This document shows, piece by piece, positions 15,549 through 24,551 of a DNA stretch of 39,916 nt. Made by a program: the position numbers and the translations under genes. Source of the stretch: Candidatus Sulfotelmatobacter sp. GTDB taxonomy: Bacteria; Eisenbacteria; RBG-16-71-46. The DNA is taken from contig DATKAB010000025.1 of assembly GCA_035498555.1 (NCBI GenBank), forward strand, positions 1 through 39,916. The letters run 5' to 3'. Within the stretch, counting starts at the first letter, position 1; each line of letters starts with the position of its first letter. Below the pieces are notes generated by a model that did no database searches, was not told where the DNA came from, and saw nothing but the letters and a program-made list of their open reading frames with translations.

Positions 15549-17660
15549 ATGAAGAAATGGACGATCGCTGCTCTCGTCACCGCCACGCTTTGTTTGGCAG
15601 TCAACTCCGCCCTCGCCCTCAACAAGTTCCCGCCGGGCCCGGGGGGTACCTGCACCGACACAATGACCATCGTCGGGCTGAAGACACTGCTCAACACCCT
15701 CGACCCGTGCGCTCCGACGACGCCCAACACCACCGGCTCGCCGGGTGACACCGTGCTCGGCGTCGGCGGAATCATCACCGGCTTCGATGAAAACCCGACC
15801 GGCTTCGATATCTACGTCGAGATGTCGGGCGGCGGACCGACCGGAAAGCTCGCCGGCATCGATGTGTTCACGCACGGCACCAACTTCCGCGCACCCTACG
15901 GCTTCAATCGTGGCGACTCGATCGTGGTCGAGTACGCGGTCGTCGCGAACTATTTCGGCGACGTCGAGCTCGAATCACCAAACAACAATTTCTCGTCGCC
16001 CAACATCATCCTGAGCAAGCGCAGCTCGGGCAATCCGATGCCTCCGTTCTTCCACGGAAACACGACCGACTTCGTTGAGACGCCGACCAACACTGTGATC
16101 GCGCCGTACATGAGCAGCCTGGTGACCCTGGATGGCCCGGTTCGTGTGGCGCGGACTGTGGGGCTCGCGACCGGTGGCATGCTGGTGGTGCGTGACGCGG
16201 CGCCCAGCGACTCGGTGTTCATCGACTACGCCAAATTGACTAGCATCGTCCCGCCGGCCGTAGGAACCGTCCTCACCTCGATCTCCGGCATCGTGAACAG
16301 CGCCGCTCGTGGCTGGCGCATCATGCCGCGCGACGCCAACGACGTGGTCGACGTGGTGGCGCCGGGCGTCGCGGATGCCTATGCGATCGCCGACAACCAG
16401 TATCGGGTCGTGTTCGATCGCCCTGTGGTTCCCTCGTCGGCGGACAGCATTCCCAACTACTCGCTGGGTTCGTTCGGTACCGTGACCAGTGCGGTGATGG
16501 ACGGCCCCACTGCCGTCATCCTGACCGTGACCGGAACCGGCCTCAGCCATGGGCAGTCCGAGACCGTGACGGTGAGCAATGTTCGCGGCAGCGCGAACCT
16601 GGTCTCGATGACCACGCCGGTGCCGATTTCGTTCCTCGCCGGCGTGCTCTCGTGCAACGAGATCTCGTCACCCGATCCCGATTCGCTGGCGGCCAGTCCG
16701 TGCCAGGACCGGTCCAAGTACTGCGGGCCGCTGGGGCAGTTCACCAACGGCCAGTTCGGGCCGCGCTCCTCGATCAGCGGCATCGTGTGCGGTGTCTTCG
16801 GAAACCTCTACTACCTCGAGGATGACAATCCCTCCAATGCCCGCGGCGTGACGGTGTTCGCCCCGCCGCAGGCGCTCACCCTCGGCCATCGCTACCTGCT
16901 GGCGGGCGCCGCCGAGCTGTACTACATGGAGAAGGAGTTCGCGGCGATCACGTACGTCCAGGAGCAGGGCAACCCGGGCGTGCCCTCGCCGCCGTCGATG
17001 CTGGTCCACACGGTCGCGCGCGACACCTGCGACGCGAACCAGAACCTCAACGACGGCTACGACTACATGTCGGATCTGGTCCGGCTTCAGAACGTGACCG
17101 TGGTGACCCCGCGGACCGGAACCGACGCGATGCGCGGGTTCGACGTGGTGGGGCAGTCGCCCGCCAATGGCGACACGATCATGGTCGAGAGCCAGAACAA
17201 CGCGCTGGGCGCCTATTCGCTCTCGAACCCGAACTACCCGGCGGTCGGCTCGCAGATCAACGTGACCGGCGTGATGCACTACACCACCTCGGGGTTCGGC
17301 CGCAGCCAGGCGTGTTTCCGCATCTGCCCGCGCTCGGCCGCAGACATCACCAATCCGTCGACGGCGGTGGGCCCGCAGAGCTTCGGCGAGCTGTCGTTCG
17401 CGGTATTCCCCAATCCGGCACACACCCAGCACCTGAACTTCTCGCTGCCCACGGCGGCGCACGTCGACCTGGCGGTGTTCGATCTGCTGGGCCGTCGCGT
17501 GGCGACGATCGTGAATGGCCAGATGCCGGCCGGCACCTACGAGAAGTCGTGGGCCGGAACGGATGACAGCGGCAACCGGGTGCGTGCGGGCGTCTACTTC
17601 TATCGGCTGCGGGCCGGAAACGATCAGCGCAAGCTGACCTCGATCCTGCTCGGTAACTAA
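15549..17660 (+). CDS. Secreted multidomain protein with FlgD-like / sorting-type C-terminal domain
   Basis: A 703-residue exported protein with a clear signal (MKKWTIAALVTATLCLAVNS, then ALA). AGAGGGG at 15535-15541 precedes ATG by 7 nt. The N-terminal part repeats OB-fold-like segments (GVGGIITGFDENPTGFDIYV, GTVLTSISGIVNSAARGWRI, ISGIVCGVFGNLYYLEDD, GSQINVTGVMHYTTSGFGR), a pattern seen in secreted nuclease-associated and adhesion proteins. A bacterial Ig-like unit lies near residues 275-365 (YRVVFDRPV, VILTVTGTGLSHGQSETVTV). The last 85 residues are a FlgD-like / T9SS type A-like domain: LSFAVFPNPAHTQHLNFSL, VDLAVFDLLGRRVATI, GNRVRAGVYFYRLRAG. It lies 250 nt after the operon and has its own hairpin terminator, so it is likely a separate unit. 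Confidence 0.82.
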   Translation: MKKWTIAALVTATLCLAVNSALALNKFPPGPGGTCTDTMTIVGLKTLLNTLDPCAPTTPNTTGSPGDTVLGVGGIITGFDENPTGFDIYVEMSGGGPTGKLAGIDVFTHGTNFRAPYGFNRGDSIVVEYAVVANYFGDVELESPNNNFSSPNIILSKRSSGNPMPPFFHGNTTDFVETPTNTVIAPYMSSLVTLDGPVRVARTVGLATGGMLVVRDAAPSDSVFIDYAKLTSIVPPAVGTVLTSISGIVNSAARGWRIMPRDANDVVDVVAPGVADAYAIADNQYRVVFDRPVVPSSADSIPNYSLGSFGTVTSAVMDGPTAVILTVTGTGLSHGQSETVTVSNVRGSANLVSMTTPVPISFLAGVLSCNEISSPDPDSLAASPCQDRSKYCGPLGQFTNGQFGPRSSISGIVCGVFGNLYYLEDDNPSNARGVTVFAPPQALTLGHRYLLAGAAELYYMEKEFAAITYVQEQGNPGVPSPPSMLVHTVARDTCDANQNLNDGYDYMSDLVRLQNVTVVTPRTGTDAMRGFDVVGQSPANGDTIMVESQNNALGAYSLSNPNYPAVGSQINVTGVMHYTTSGFGRSQACFRICPRSAADITNPSTAVGPQSFGELSFAVFPNPAHTQHLNFSLPTAAHVDLAVFDLLGRRVATIVNGQMPAGTYEKSWAGTDDSGNRVRAGVYFYRLRAGNDQRKLTSILLGN

Positions 17661-17680
17661 CGCGATTTCCGAAGGTCGAA

Positions 17681-17710
17681 CGGCCGGCCGCCCGCGAGGG
17701 CGACCGGCCG
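17681..17710. terminator. Bidirectional hairpin between convergent genes
   Basis: Arms 17681-17693 and 17698-17710 form a 13-bp stem with one mismatch closing a GCGA (GNRA) tetraloop; outer CGAAG (17670-17674) and CTTCG (17711-17715) can extend it around a bulge. It lies 20 nt after the plus-strand stop and 6 nt beyond the minus-strand stop at 17716, so one structure can serve both transcripts. There is no long T-tract on either side. Confidence 0.7.
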
Positions 17711-17715
17711 CTTCG

Positions 17716-19722
17716 TTAGCGGACGATGCACACCCTGCGCGTCGCGGCGATCGCGCCGCCCATCACCGCGCGCACGGTGTAGACTCCGGGCGACAACGGC
17801 CGTCCATCGCCGAACGGCATCGCGTTCTCGCCCACCGCCGCCTCGATCGCGCTCGCGGCCACGCGCCGACCGGCCACGTCGAGGAGCTCGACGCGGAGCG
17901 GCGCCGCCACCGGTGAGGCGATCGCGAGCGTGAAGCGGCCCGGGCTGGGATTGGGCTCGACGCGCGTGATCGCGAAGGGTTCGAGCGCCGGCACCCGGAC
18001 CTGAGTCTCGATCGTGGGCGCCGCGCTTCCCACCAGCTCGAGCCGATAGCGGAGGCGCTCGCCCGGCGACACGTCGCGATCTTGGTAGCGGATCGAGCCG
18101 GTGCCGTCGGCGAGGGGCTGCGCGATCAAGGCCCAGGCTTCGCTGTCGCGCGCACGCCACAGCTCCGCTGGAGCGCCGGCCGGTGCCCCGGACCACGACA
18201 GGCTGACGGCGTGCGGCGTCTCCGACAAGTTCGACAGCGCCAGCAACGCGGGCACCAGAGCGTCCTGGGTCACGTGGCTGGCGAACAACTCGGGGGTCGG
18301 GCCATCGCGATCGTCCGAGAAGACGACCAACGCGCCTCGCTGCAGGTCGCTGGCGAGCGCGGGCGTGAATTGCGCGTGATCGGCGCACAGCGTCGTCCCG
18401 GACGCGGCCCAGCCGAAGGACGGCGAGCCGCCCGGAGCGAGTCGCTGCGCCACGACCGCGTCCGACGCCTCGGTCCACGCCACCAGCGCGCCGCCCACGC
18501 CATCGGCGATCAAGTCGGTCTCACTCTGCTCGACGGGATCGCTTCCCGCCGCGTTGCCGTTCGCGTTCCAACCGGGGGCGATGGTGCCGTCCGGCTGAAC
18601 GTGCTGGACGAAACTGCGCGAGGCGCCGGATCGAAAGTCGTCCCAGCTCACGTAGGCGCCGCCGGCTCCGTCGCTGGCGATCCGGTGATTGACCTGGGCG
18701 CCGCTCGCGGAGCAGGCGCCGACGCCGCTCCCCGGCCAGCCCGCGACCGGAGCCCCGGTGTCGTCGATACGCTGCGTCACCACGTCCACGCTGTTGAAAT
18801 CGCCGATCATCCATTCCTGGACCGCGATCAGCATGCCGCCCGCACCATCGGCAACCGCGCGTGGCGTGACCTGAGAGCGGGCGCTGCCGCAGGCCTGCAG
18901 GCCGTTGGCGATCCATTGCGCCGAGCCATCCGCCGCGACGCGCTGAGCGAAGATCGCGCTGTTGCCGCCCCGCGTGTCGTACCAGGCGACCAGCGCCCCG
19001 CCGGCGCCATCGCTCACGACTGTCGGCGAGCCGCGCTGCCCGGACCCTCCGGCGATCGCCATGCCGCTGTCGGGCCAGCCGGGAGCGATCACGCCGCCCG
19101 CCAGAACGTGCTGCAGCACGATCTCGACGTCCGCGGGATTCGCTGCGGGCTGCTCCCAGGCCACGAACGCCCCGGACGCACCATCGGTCGCGATCGCCGG
19201 ATGCGCCTGCGCGCGCGACGAGACGGTGAGCGGAGTGCCGCCCGCGGTCCAGCCGGCGACCACGGACCCGCTCGCGTCCACCCGCAGCGCGAAGATGTCG
19301 GGATTGCCGAGCCCCGAGGAGTCGGCGCGGTTGTCGGCCCATGCGACGATGAAACCGCCGGCACCGTCGGGAATCGCGACCGGGTCGGTCTGGTCGCCGA
19401 CCGCCGTGCACAGCGCCAGGCCGCTGGGACCCCAGCCCGCGACCTGCGCGCCGCTCGAATCGAGGTGTTGCGCCCAGAGATCGGTGTGAGCGCTGACCGG
19501 ATTGACTCGCTGCCAGACGGCGAACAGTCCGCCGCCGTCATCGCTCAGCGCGATCGCGTTGGTCCGCTCGCCGGGACCCACCGAGACCGGCGCGCCGCAC
19601 CGAGTCCACGCGCTGTCCGCGACGACCGGCCGCGGTGCCGCGGCGCGGGCGGACGGCGCGATGGCCGGCGCAAGGACCGCGACGAACAAGGTGAGCGCGG
19701 CCAGTCGGTGGGAGCGCGTCAT
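17716..19722 (-). CDS. Secreted eight-repeat (propeller-like) protein with Fn3 and CTD
   Basis: A 668-residue exported protein, signal MTRSHRLAALTLFVAVLAPA. Eight repeats of about 45-55 residues follow, each with a DGxGGxxVAWxDxR-like core: SDDGGGLFAVWQRV, PDGAGGFIVAWADNR, TDGASGAFVAWEQP, SDGAGGALVAWYDTR, ADGAGGMLIAVQEW, SDGAGGAYVSWDDFR, ADGVGGALVAWTEA and SDLQRGALVVFSDDR. This suggests a beta-propeller. Next is one Fn3-like unit (HAVSLSWSGAPAGAPAELWR), then a FlgD-like C-terminal domain (VEPNPSPGRFTLAI, VELLDVAGRRVAA, SPGVYTVRAV). ATG 19722 overlaps the queG TGA (ATGA), so translation is coupled to queG, an odd pairing of a secreted protein with a tRNA-modification enzyme. Confidence 0.82.
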   Translation of the reverse strand: MTRSHRLAALTLFVAVLAPAIAPSARAAAPRPVVADSAWTRCGAPVSVGPGERTNAIALSDDGGGLFAVWQRVNPVSAHTDLWAQHLDSSGAQVAGWGPSGLALCTAVGDQTDPVAIPDGAGGFIVAWADNRADSSGLGNPDIFALRVDASGSVVAGWTAGGTPLTVSSRAQAHPAIATDGASGAFVAWEQPAANPADVEIVLQHVLAGGVIAPGWPDSGMAIAGGSGQRGSPTVVSDGAGGALVAWYDTRGGNSAIFAQRVAADGSAQWIANGLQACGSARSQVTPRAVADGAGGMLIAVQEWMIGDFNSVDVVTQRIDDTGAPVAGWPGSGVGACSASGAQVNHRIASDGAGGAYVSWDDFRSGASRSFVQHVQPDGTIAPGWNANGNAAGSDPVEQSETDLIADGVGGALVAWTEASDAVVAQRLAPGGSPSFGWAASGTTLCADHAQFTPALASDLQRGALVVFSDDRDGPTPELFASHVTQDALVPALLALSNLSETPHAVSLSWSGAPAGAPAELWRARDSEAWALIAQPLADGTGSIRYQDRDVSPGERLRYRLELVGSAAPTIETQVRVPALEPFAITRVEPNPSPGRFTLAIASPVAAPLRVELLDVAGRRVAASAIEAAVGENAMPFGDGRPLSPGVYTVRAVMGGAIAATRRVCIVR

Positions 19723-20885
19723 ACCCGCGAGGTATCGGTGCTTCGGCCGACGCGCTTCAGCGCTTGATCGGCTTCCTCGCGCACCGTCTCCGACACGTCG
19801 AAAGCCCGTGCCTCGAGCAGTACCGGAGAGCTTTCCGGAGGTTCGACCGGGAGGATCTCGCCCAGCGCCCAGGCGGCATGCGCCCGCACCAGCCACGAGG
19901 GGTCCGCGCGCAGCGCGCGCTCGAGCGCCGGGCGCGAGGCGCGCTCGCCCCGGTTCCCGAGCGCCACGCACACGTTGCGCAGGAACCCGTCACGTCCGGC
20001 GCGGCGGATCGGGCTGCCGGCGAACAGGCGGTCGAAGGCGTCCGCATCGAGCGTTAGGAAACGCTCGAGGGTCCAGCCATCGAGCGCCCGTCCCTGAAGT
20101 CGCGCGTCGCGGGCTTCCGGCGCGAAGCGGTTCCAGGGGCAGGCTTCCTGACAGAGATCGCAGCCGAAGACCCAGTCGCCGATCGCGCTTCGCAGCTCGC
20201 GCGGGATCACGCCTCGATGTTCGATGGTGAGATAGGAGATGCAGCGGCGCGCGTCCACCCGGTAGGGCGCGACGATCGCCCGTGTCGGACAGATGTCGAG
20301 GCAGCGGGTGCAGGCGCCGCAGCGCTCGCGCGCGAGCGGGAGATCGGCCTCGAGCGGACGATCCACGAGCAGCTCGCCGAGCAGGAACCATGAGCCGAGG
20401 GTTTGGGAGAGCAGCCCGCTGTGCTTGCCGATCCAGCCGAGGCCGGCGCGCTCGGCCCAGCCGCGCTCGAGGATCGCGCCGGTGTCCGAGTACCAGAGTG
20501 CGCGCGATCCCGGCAGCGCTTCGTGTTCGACGAAGTCCGCGAGCGACCCGAGCTTCTCTTTCATCAACGCGTGATAGTCGTCGCCGGCGGCGTAGCGGGC
20601 GATGCGCCCAAGGCGCAGATCGCGCGACTCGTCGCGTCTCGGCGAGTGGCAGAGCGCCACGCACACCACGCTCCGCACGTCGCGCAGGAGGCGGGTCGGG
20701 TCGGCGCGGCGCTCGCGGGCTTCGGCGGTGGCGAGCCAGTCCATGCCGCCGTGCATCCCGGCCGCGAGCCAGGCTTCGTAGCGCTCCGCCCCCTCGAGGG
20801 GAGAAACGGTCGCCCATCGAGCGTCCTCGAAGCCGAGCGCAACCGCACGCTGGCGAATTCGCGCGGCGGCGGTGAGCGCGACCAT
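19719..20885 (-). CDS. queG: Epoxyqueuosine reductase (QueG)
   Basis: A 388-residue cobalamin- and iron-sulfur-dependent enzyme that reduces epoxyqueuosine to queuosine at the wobble position of GUN-anticodon tRNAs. Two [4Fe-4S] motifs are visible: CGACTRCLDICP (Cys189, 192, 195, 199) and CDLCQEACPWN (Cys242, 245, 249), with Cys215 in RRCISYLTIEHRG. WYSDTGAILERGWAERAGLGW carries the conserved Asp of the active site. The last 80 residues form a HEAT-like repeat segment (FLRNVCVALGNRG, WLVRAHAAWALGEIL), usual for this family. ATG 20885 lies 11 nt after the upstream gene. No other queuosine gene is in the window. Confidence 0.93.
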   Translation of the reverse strand: MVALTAAARIRQRAVALGFEDARWATVSPLEGAERYEAWLAAGMHGGMDWLATAEARERRADPTRLLRDVRSVVCVALCHSPRRDESRDLRLGRIARYAAGDDYHALMKEKLGSLADFVEHEALPGSRALWYSDTGAILERGWAERAGLGWIGKHSGLLSQTLGSWFLLGELLVDRPLEADLPLARERCGACTRCLDICPTRAIVAPYRVDARRCISYLTIEHRGVIPRELRSAIGDWVFGCDLCQEACPWNRFAPEARDARLQGRALDGWTLERFLTLDADAFDRLFAGSPIRRAGRDGFLRNVCVALGNRGERASRPALERALRADPSWLVRAHAAWALGEILPVEPPESSPVLLEARAFDVSETVREEADQALKRVGRSTDTSRV

Positions 20886-20896
20886 GCAGCGCGCGT

Positions 20897-21913
20897 TCAG
20901 TGAGTCGAGTCGGCTGCGGCCGGGAGGCTCTTGGGCCCCGCGGCATGCGGCGCCGACTTGGCCGCGCCGGACGCCGGCTTCGGTCCGTAGAGCGGGCGCA
21001 CCAGAGACAACGTCCCCGGCACGATTCCCGGCGAGTTGGAGATCCTGCGCGCTTCATCGGCGGCCTGCACCGCGGCGCGCCGCGTGATCTCGGCGGGATC
21101 GTCGGGCGCCAGCGGCTCGCCGGCCGGCTTGATCGTGGGCGGGGGCGCAGCGGAAGCGCCGCCCGTTCCTGCGGCCGGCTTCGGCGCGGGCCGCCGCGCA
21201 AGATCGTTCGGCACCAGGTCCTCGACGCGAACGCGCGGCAGCGGCCCGGTCTGTCGCTCGACGGCTTCGATCGGCGGCCCGAGATTGATGGTCACGCCGT
21301 CACGTTCGGCGAGATTGCGGATCGGCTTCACCTCGCTCGCGGCCGATCCCAGTTTTTGCGCCGAGACCACGTGCTGCGACAGATCGGTCGAACCGAGCGC
21401 GGACACCGGCGCGAAATGGACCGCGCTGGGCGGAGAGGCACCCAGGGTGCTGCCGTTCAGGTCGTAGCCGGAAGGAGGAGGCAGCGGCGCCCAGCCCACG
21501 AACTGTCCGGTCGTCTCCCATCGCACCCAGCCCGGCCCCCAGTCGCTGCCCGGGGCCCACACCCAGCCCTGGAACTGGTCGAAGAACCAGTTGCCGTAGT
21601 GATAGGTCGCCCAGCCGAACGGCTCGGACGAGATCCACACCCAGCCGTAGAGGTCGGTCGGAGCCCAGAAGCCGTCGGCGAATGGCTCCCATTGATTCCA
21701 GACCACGTTGGGCCGGAACACGAAGCCGGCCGGCTCGATCAGCACCCATTCGCCGTAGTCCTTCAGCGCGTCGTAGAAGACCCGGTACTCGGGCTTCAAG
21801 AGCTGGCGCGCCACCGGCTGCGTGGGGGTGACCGGTGTGAGTCCGACCGAGGCGCAACCGCCGAGAGAGATCAGCGTCAGCGCGGCGAAGCAGAGGGCGC
21901 AGAACCTGCGCAT
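20897..21913 (-). CDS. DUF6600-like tryptophan-rich lipoprotein
   Basis: A 338-residue lipoprotein: MRRFCALCFAALTLISLGGC gives Cys20. Residues 40-150 carry the Trp/Tyr-rich repeated pattern of DUF6600 proteins: YGEWVLIEPAGFVFRP, LYGWVWISSEPFGWATYHYG, FQGWVWAPGSDWGPGWVRW and FVGWAPLPPP. The family is often found with FecR-like proteins or in envelope loci; its function is unknown. The C-terminal half is proline/alanine-rich and probably unstructured. It lies 11 nt upstream of queG on the same strand. ATG 21913 starts directly at the signal peptide; the frame is open further upstream but without signal character. Confidence 0.8.
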   Translation of the reverse strand: MRRFCALCFAALTLISLGGCASVGLTPVTPTQPVARQLLKPEYRVFYDALKDYGEWVLIEPAGFVFRPNVVWNQWEPFADGFWAPTDLYGWVWISSEPFGWATYHYGNWFFDQFQGWVWAPGSDWGPGWVRWETTGQFVGWAPLPPPSGYDLNGSTLGASPPSAVHFAPVSALGSTDLSQHVVSAQKLGSAASEVKPIRNLAERDGVTINLGPPIEAVERQTGPLPRVRVEDLVPNDLARRPAPKPAAGTGGASAAPPPTIKPAGEPLAPDDPAEITRRAAVQAADEARRISNSPGIVPGTLSLVRPLYGPKPASGAAKSAPHAAGPKSLPAAADSTH

Positions 21914-21990
21914 GTTTCGAATCCCCGGGGCTCGAGAGGTGGCTCGCGTCAAGAGTGCGACCCACGAGCGCTCGGGTCAAGAAGCGGAGG

Positions 21991-22794
21991 TCAGGGATTC
22001 GTCGGGCGCCGGGCGGTCATCAGCAGGCGCCACGAGACCGAATCGAGAAGCGGACGGATCCGCCGGGATCGATCCAGGCCCGATTCGATCGCCCACAGCA
22101 CGCGGAACGGCAGGCGCCAGCCGCTCCAGGGCAGCGGCATGTACATCCCGGTCAGCGGATAGGCGAGGAAGTCGAAGAAGCGCGTGCGAAAGTCGGTGAA
22201 GCCAGCGCGCAGGAGCGTCTCCTCGACGAGACCACGAGTGAACTCGTGCTTGTGCGCGAGGTCGGCCGGAGACTCGAACCGGCTGTTGCGGAACCAGCCG
22301 CGCCGCACCGCGTCGGCGACACGAGTCGCGACCGGCTCGAACAGAATGACGCGAGCCCCGGGCTTGAGAAGCCGGTAGACCTCGCGCATCGCGGCGTCGA
22401 GATCGAGGAAGTGATGCGCGGCACCGTTGCAGACCACGGCGTCGAACGACGAACCACGCAGCGGCAGGCGCTCCGCATCCCCCGAGCACAGGAGGAGCGC
22501 CGGGTTTCGCTCGCCGGCGCGCCGGAGCGCCGAACGCGACAGATCGACCCCGGTCCATCGGCCCGGCAGTCGACGCGCCAGCCAGTCGAGCAGGCAGCCG
22601 GTGCCACAGCCGAGATCGAGCACCGCGCTGCCGTCAGCGAGGTCGAGGAACCGCGCGAGCCGTTCGAACTGCCGTTCGAGGACGTAGCGCGTGCCCGCGC
22701 GAGAGTGGGCTCGCTCCTGAAACGACCAGCCGGTTTCGTCCTGCCAGGCGCGCTCGTCACGACGGATGTCGTGATCAAACGGTGTAGCGGCCAT
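21991..22794 (-). CDS. Class I SAM-dependent methyltransferase
   Basis: A 267-residue Methyltransf_11 / UbiE-like enzyme. Motif I is VLDLGCGTGCLLDWLARRLPG, with WTGVDLSRSALRRA as motif II, LCSGDAERLPLRGSSFDAVVC as the adenine/acidic region, and LDAAMREVYRLLKPGARVIL as the post-core helix and strand. The C-terminal 80 residues contain hydrophobic stretches (FFDFLAYPLTGMYMPLPW) compatible with a membrane-associated substrate such as a lipid or quinone; that is inference. GGAAGG lies about 5 nt before the ATG, just after the hairpin at 22806-22835. Confidence 0.87.
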   Translation of the reverse strand: MAATPFDHDIRRDERAWQDETGWSFQERAHSRAGTRYVLERQFERLARFLDLADGSAVLDLGCGTGCLLDWLARRLPGRWTGVDLSRSALRRAGERNPALLLCSGDAERLPLRGSSFDAVVCNGAAHHFLDLDAAMREVYRLLKPGARVILFEPVATRVADAVRRGWFRNSRFESPADLAHKHEFTRGLVEETLLRAGFTDFRTRFFDFLAYPLTGMYMPLPWSGWRLPFRVLWAIESGLDRSRRIRPLLDSVSWRLLMTARRPTNP

Positions 22795-22805
22795 ACGCCT
22801 TCCGA

Positions 22806-22835
22806 GCCGAGCGGCGAAAGGTTTCCCCGCTCGGC
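22806..22835 (-). terminator. Hairpin between the ETF-QO and methyltransferase genes
   Basis: A perfect 9-bp stem, GCCGAGCGG (22806-22814) with CCGCTCGGC (22827-22835), starts 1 nt after the minus-strand stop of the ETF-QO gene and ends 11 nt before the methyltransferase start. There is no T-tract, so it may act as a partial terminator, an RNA 3'-end stabiliser or a translation-modulating hairpin. Confidence 0.5.
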
Positions 22836-22836
22836 A

Positions 22837-24531
22837 CTACAGGTTCTTGTAGTCGGGGCCTCCGCCCCCTTCGGGGGTCACCCAGGTGATGATCTGGTAG
22901 GGATCAGCAATATCACAGGTCTTGCAGTGTACGCAGTTCGAAGCATTGATGTGCAGCTTGATCGAACCGGGCGGCCTGGATTCGTCGGGCACCATCTCGT
23001 AGACGCTGGCGGGGCAGAAGTGCTGGCAGGGGTTGCCGAACTCCTCGCGGCAACGAGTCGCGCAGACGCTGGTGTCGGCCACCACCAGATGCACCGGCTG
23101 GTCCTCGTCGTGCCGGGTGCCCGAAAGATAGACATCGGCCAGCTTGTCGAAGGTGAGAACGCCGTCGAACTTCTGCGGAGCCGGCTTTCCCTGGGGCCAG
23201 GCGTCCCTCAGCTTCCGCATGCGCTCGTGGCCGGCATGCCCCGGGACGCGATCGCGCAGCATCCAGTCGCGGCCCCCGGTCACCATCGCGATTCCGGTAT
23301 TGAGCATGCCGGCGTAAAGGCCGCCGTCGAAGCCCTGATGGAAATTGCGCACTGCGCGCAGTTCCTCGCACGCCCACGAGGATTGGAATCGCTGCTCGTA
23401 TCCGGCGAGCCGCTCCTTCGAAAAATCGCCCGCCAGCAGGCACTCGAATAGCGTCTCGGCGGCGAGCATGCCCGACTTGATCGCGAGATGGATACCCTTC
23501 AGACGCGCGCCGTTCAGGAATCCGCCGGTGTCGCCGCACAACAACACGCCGTCGGTCGAGAGCTTCGGCATCGCCCACAGGCCGCCCTCGGGAATTGCCT
23601 TCGCTCCGTAGGCGACCGGCTTTCCTCCTTCGAGCAGGCGGCGCACGAACGGGTGGGTCTTGAAGCGCTGGAGATTGCCGTGCGGATCGTTGGTCGGATC
23701 GGTGGAGTCGAGACCGGTCACGAATCCCACCGACCAGTGCGTGTCATCGAGGCCGTAGATGAACGCGCCGCCGAAGGTCTGCTCGGGGAGCGGCCAGCCC
23801 ATGGTATGGATGACACGCCCCTTCTGCACGCGCCCCGGCGGCATCTCCCACAGCTCCTTCACGCCGGTGGAATAGACCTGCGGGTTGCGGCCGACGGTGA
23901 GTCCGAGCGTCTGCTCGAGCGCCTTGGCCAGCGTTCCGCGCGGGCCTTCGCAGAGCACCGTCGCCTTCGCGCGGCACTCGGCGCCCGGCTGGTAGTTGGG
24001 CTTCCTCTCGCCGCTGCGCGAAACGCCCTTGTCGCCAATGCGCACGCCCTCGACGCGGCCGTTCTCGACCAGCGGCGCCGCCGCCGGCATCTCGGTCGCG
24101 ACCAGCACGCCCTTTTCCTCGGCCTTCTGCGCGAGCCAGGCCACCAGATTGCCGAGCGAGAGCACGTGATGGCCGTGATTGTCGAGCATCGGCGGCACCA
24201 GCGGCAGGCGGAACTCTCCACCCTCCGTGAAGAAATAGACGTCGTCGCTCGCGACGTCGGAGGAGATCGGGCAGCCCTGCTCGCGATAGTCGGGCATCAG
24301 CTCGCGGATCGCGCGCGGGTCCATGACCGCGCCCGAGATGCCGTGGGCGCCGACGGTCGCGGACTTCTCGAGCACGGCGATCGTGATCTCGCCGAGCTTG
24401 TTTCCCGGGGCTCCCGCGTTCACGGAAGCGTCGTGCTTCGCGATCAGGTTGGCGAGATGGATCGCGCCGGCGAGCCCGGCGGGGCCGGCGCCGATGAACT
24501 GCACGTCGAATTCGAGGACTTCGCGGTCCAT
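22837..24531 (-). CDS. Electron-transfer flavoprotein-ubiquinone oxidoreductase
   Basis: A 564-residue inner-membrane-associated flavoprotein that passes electrons from ETF to the quinone pool. It opens MDREVLEFDVQFIGAGPAGLAGAIHLANL (FAD-binding GxGxxG), with GAHGISGAVMDPRAI and the substrate/quinone region GGAFIYGLDDTHWSVGFVTG. LLCGDTGGFLNGARLKGIH is the second FAD contact. The C-terminal ferredoxin-like domain has a [4Fe-4S] site: Cys in NPCQHFCPASVYEM and the cluster ligands in NASNCVHCKTCDIADPYQ. Length and motif order are as in full-size ETF-QO. ATG 24531 is chosen because upstream frame residues are shadow sequence. It follows trxB by 20 nt. No ETF subunit genes are in the window. Confidence 0.93.
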   Translation of the reverse strand: MDREVLEFDVQFIGAGPAGLAGAIHLANLIAKHDASVNAGAPGNKLGEITIAVLEKSATVGAHGISGAVMDPRAIRELMPDYREQGCPISSDVASDDVYFFTEGGEFRLPLVPPMLDNHGHHVLSLGNLVAWLAQKAEEKGVLVATEMPAAAPLVENGRVEGVRIGDKGVSRSGERKPNYQPGAECRAKATVLCEGPRGTLAKALEQTLGLTVGRNPQVYSTGVKELWEMPPGRVQKGRVIHTMGWPLPEQTFGGAFIYGLDDTHWSVGFVTGLDSTDPTNDPHGNLQRFKTHPFVRRLLEGGKPVAYGAKAIPEGGLWAMPKLSTDGVLLCGDTGGFLNGARLKGIHLAIKSGMLAAETLFECLLAGDFSKERLAGYEQRFQSSWACEELRAVRNFHQGFDGGLYAGMLNTGIAMVTGGRDWMLRDRVPGHAGHERMRKLRDAWPQGKPAPQKFDGVLTFDKLADVYLSGTRHDEDQPVHLVVADTSVCATRCREEFGNPCQHFCPASVYEMVPDESRPPGSIKLHINASNCVHCKTCDIADPYQIITWVTPEGGGGPDYKNL

Positions 24532-24551
24532 GCTCGACCTGGCGGGCTCGC

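Noticed and set aside
18082-19767. A 561-codon plus-strand open frame
   Set aside because: Antisense to the eight-repeat secreted protein, which has a signal peptide, repeats and a domain-like end.
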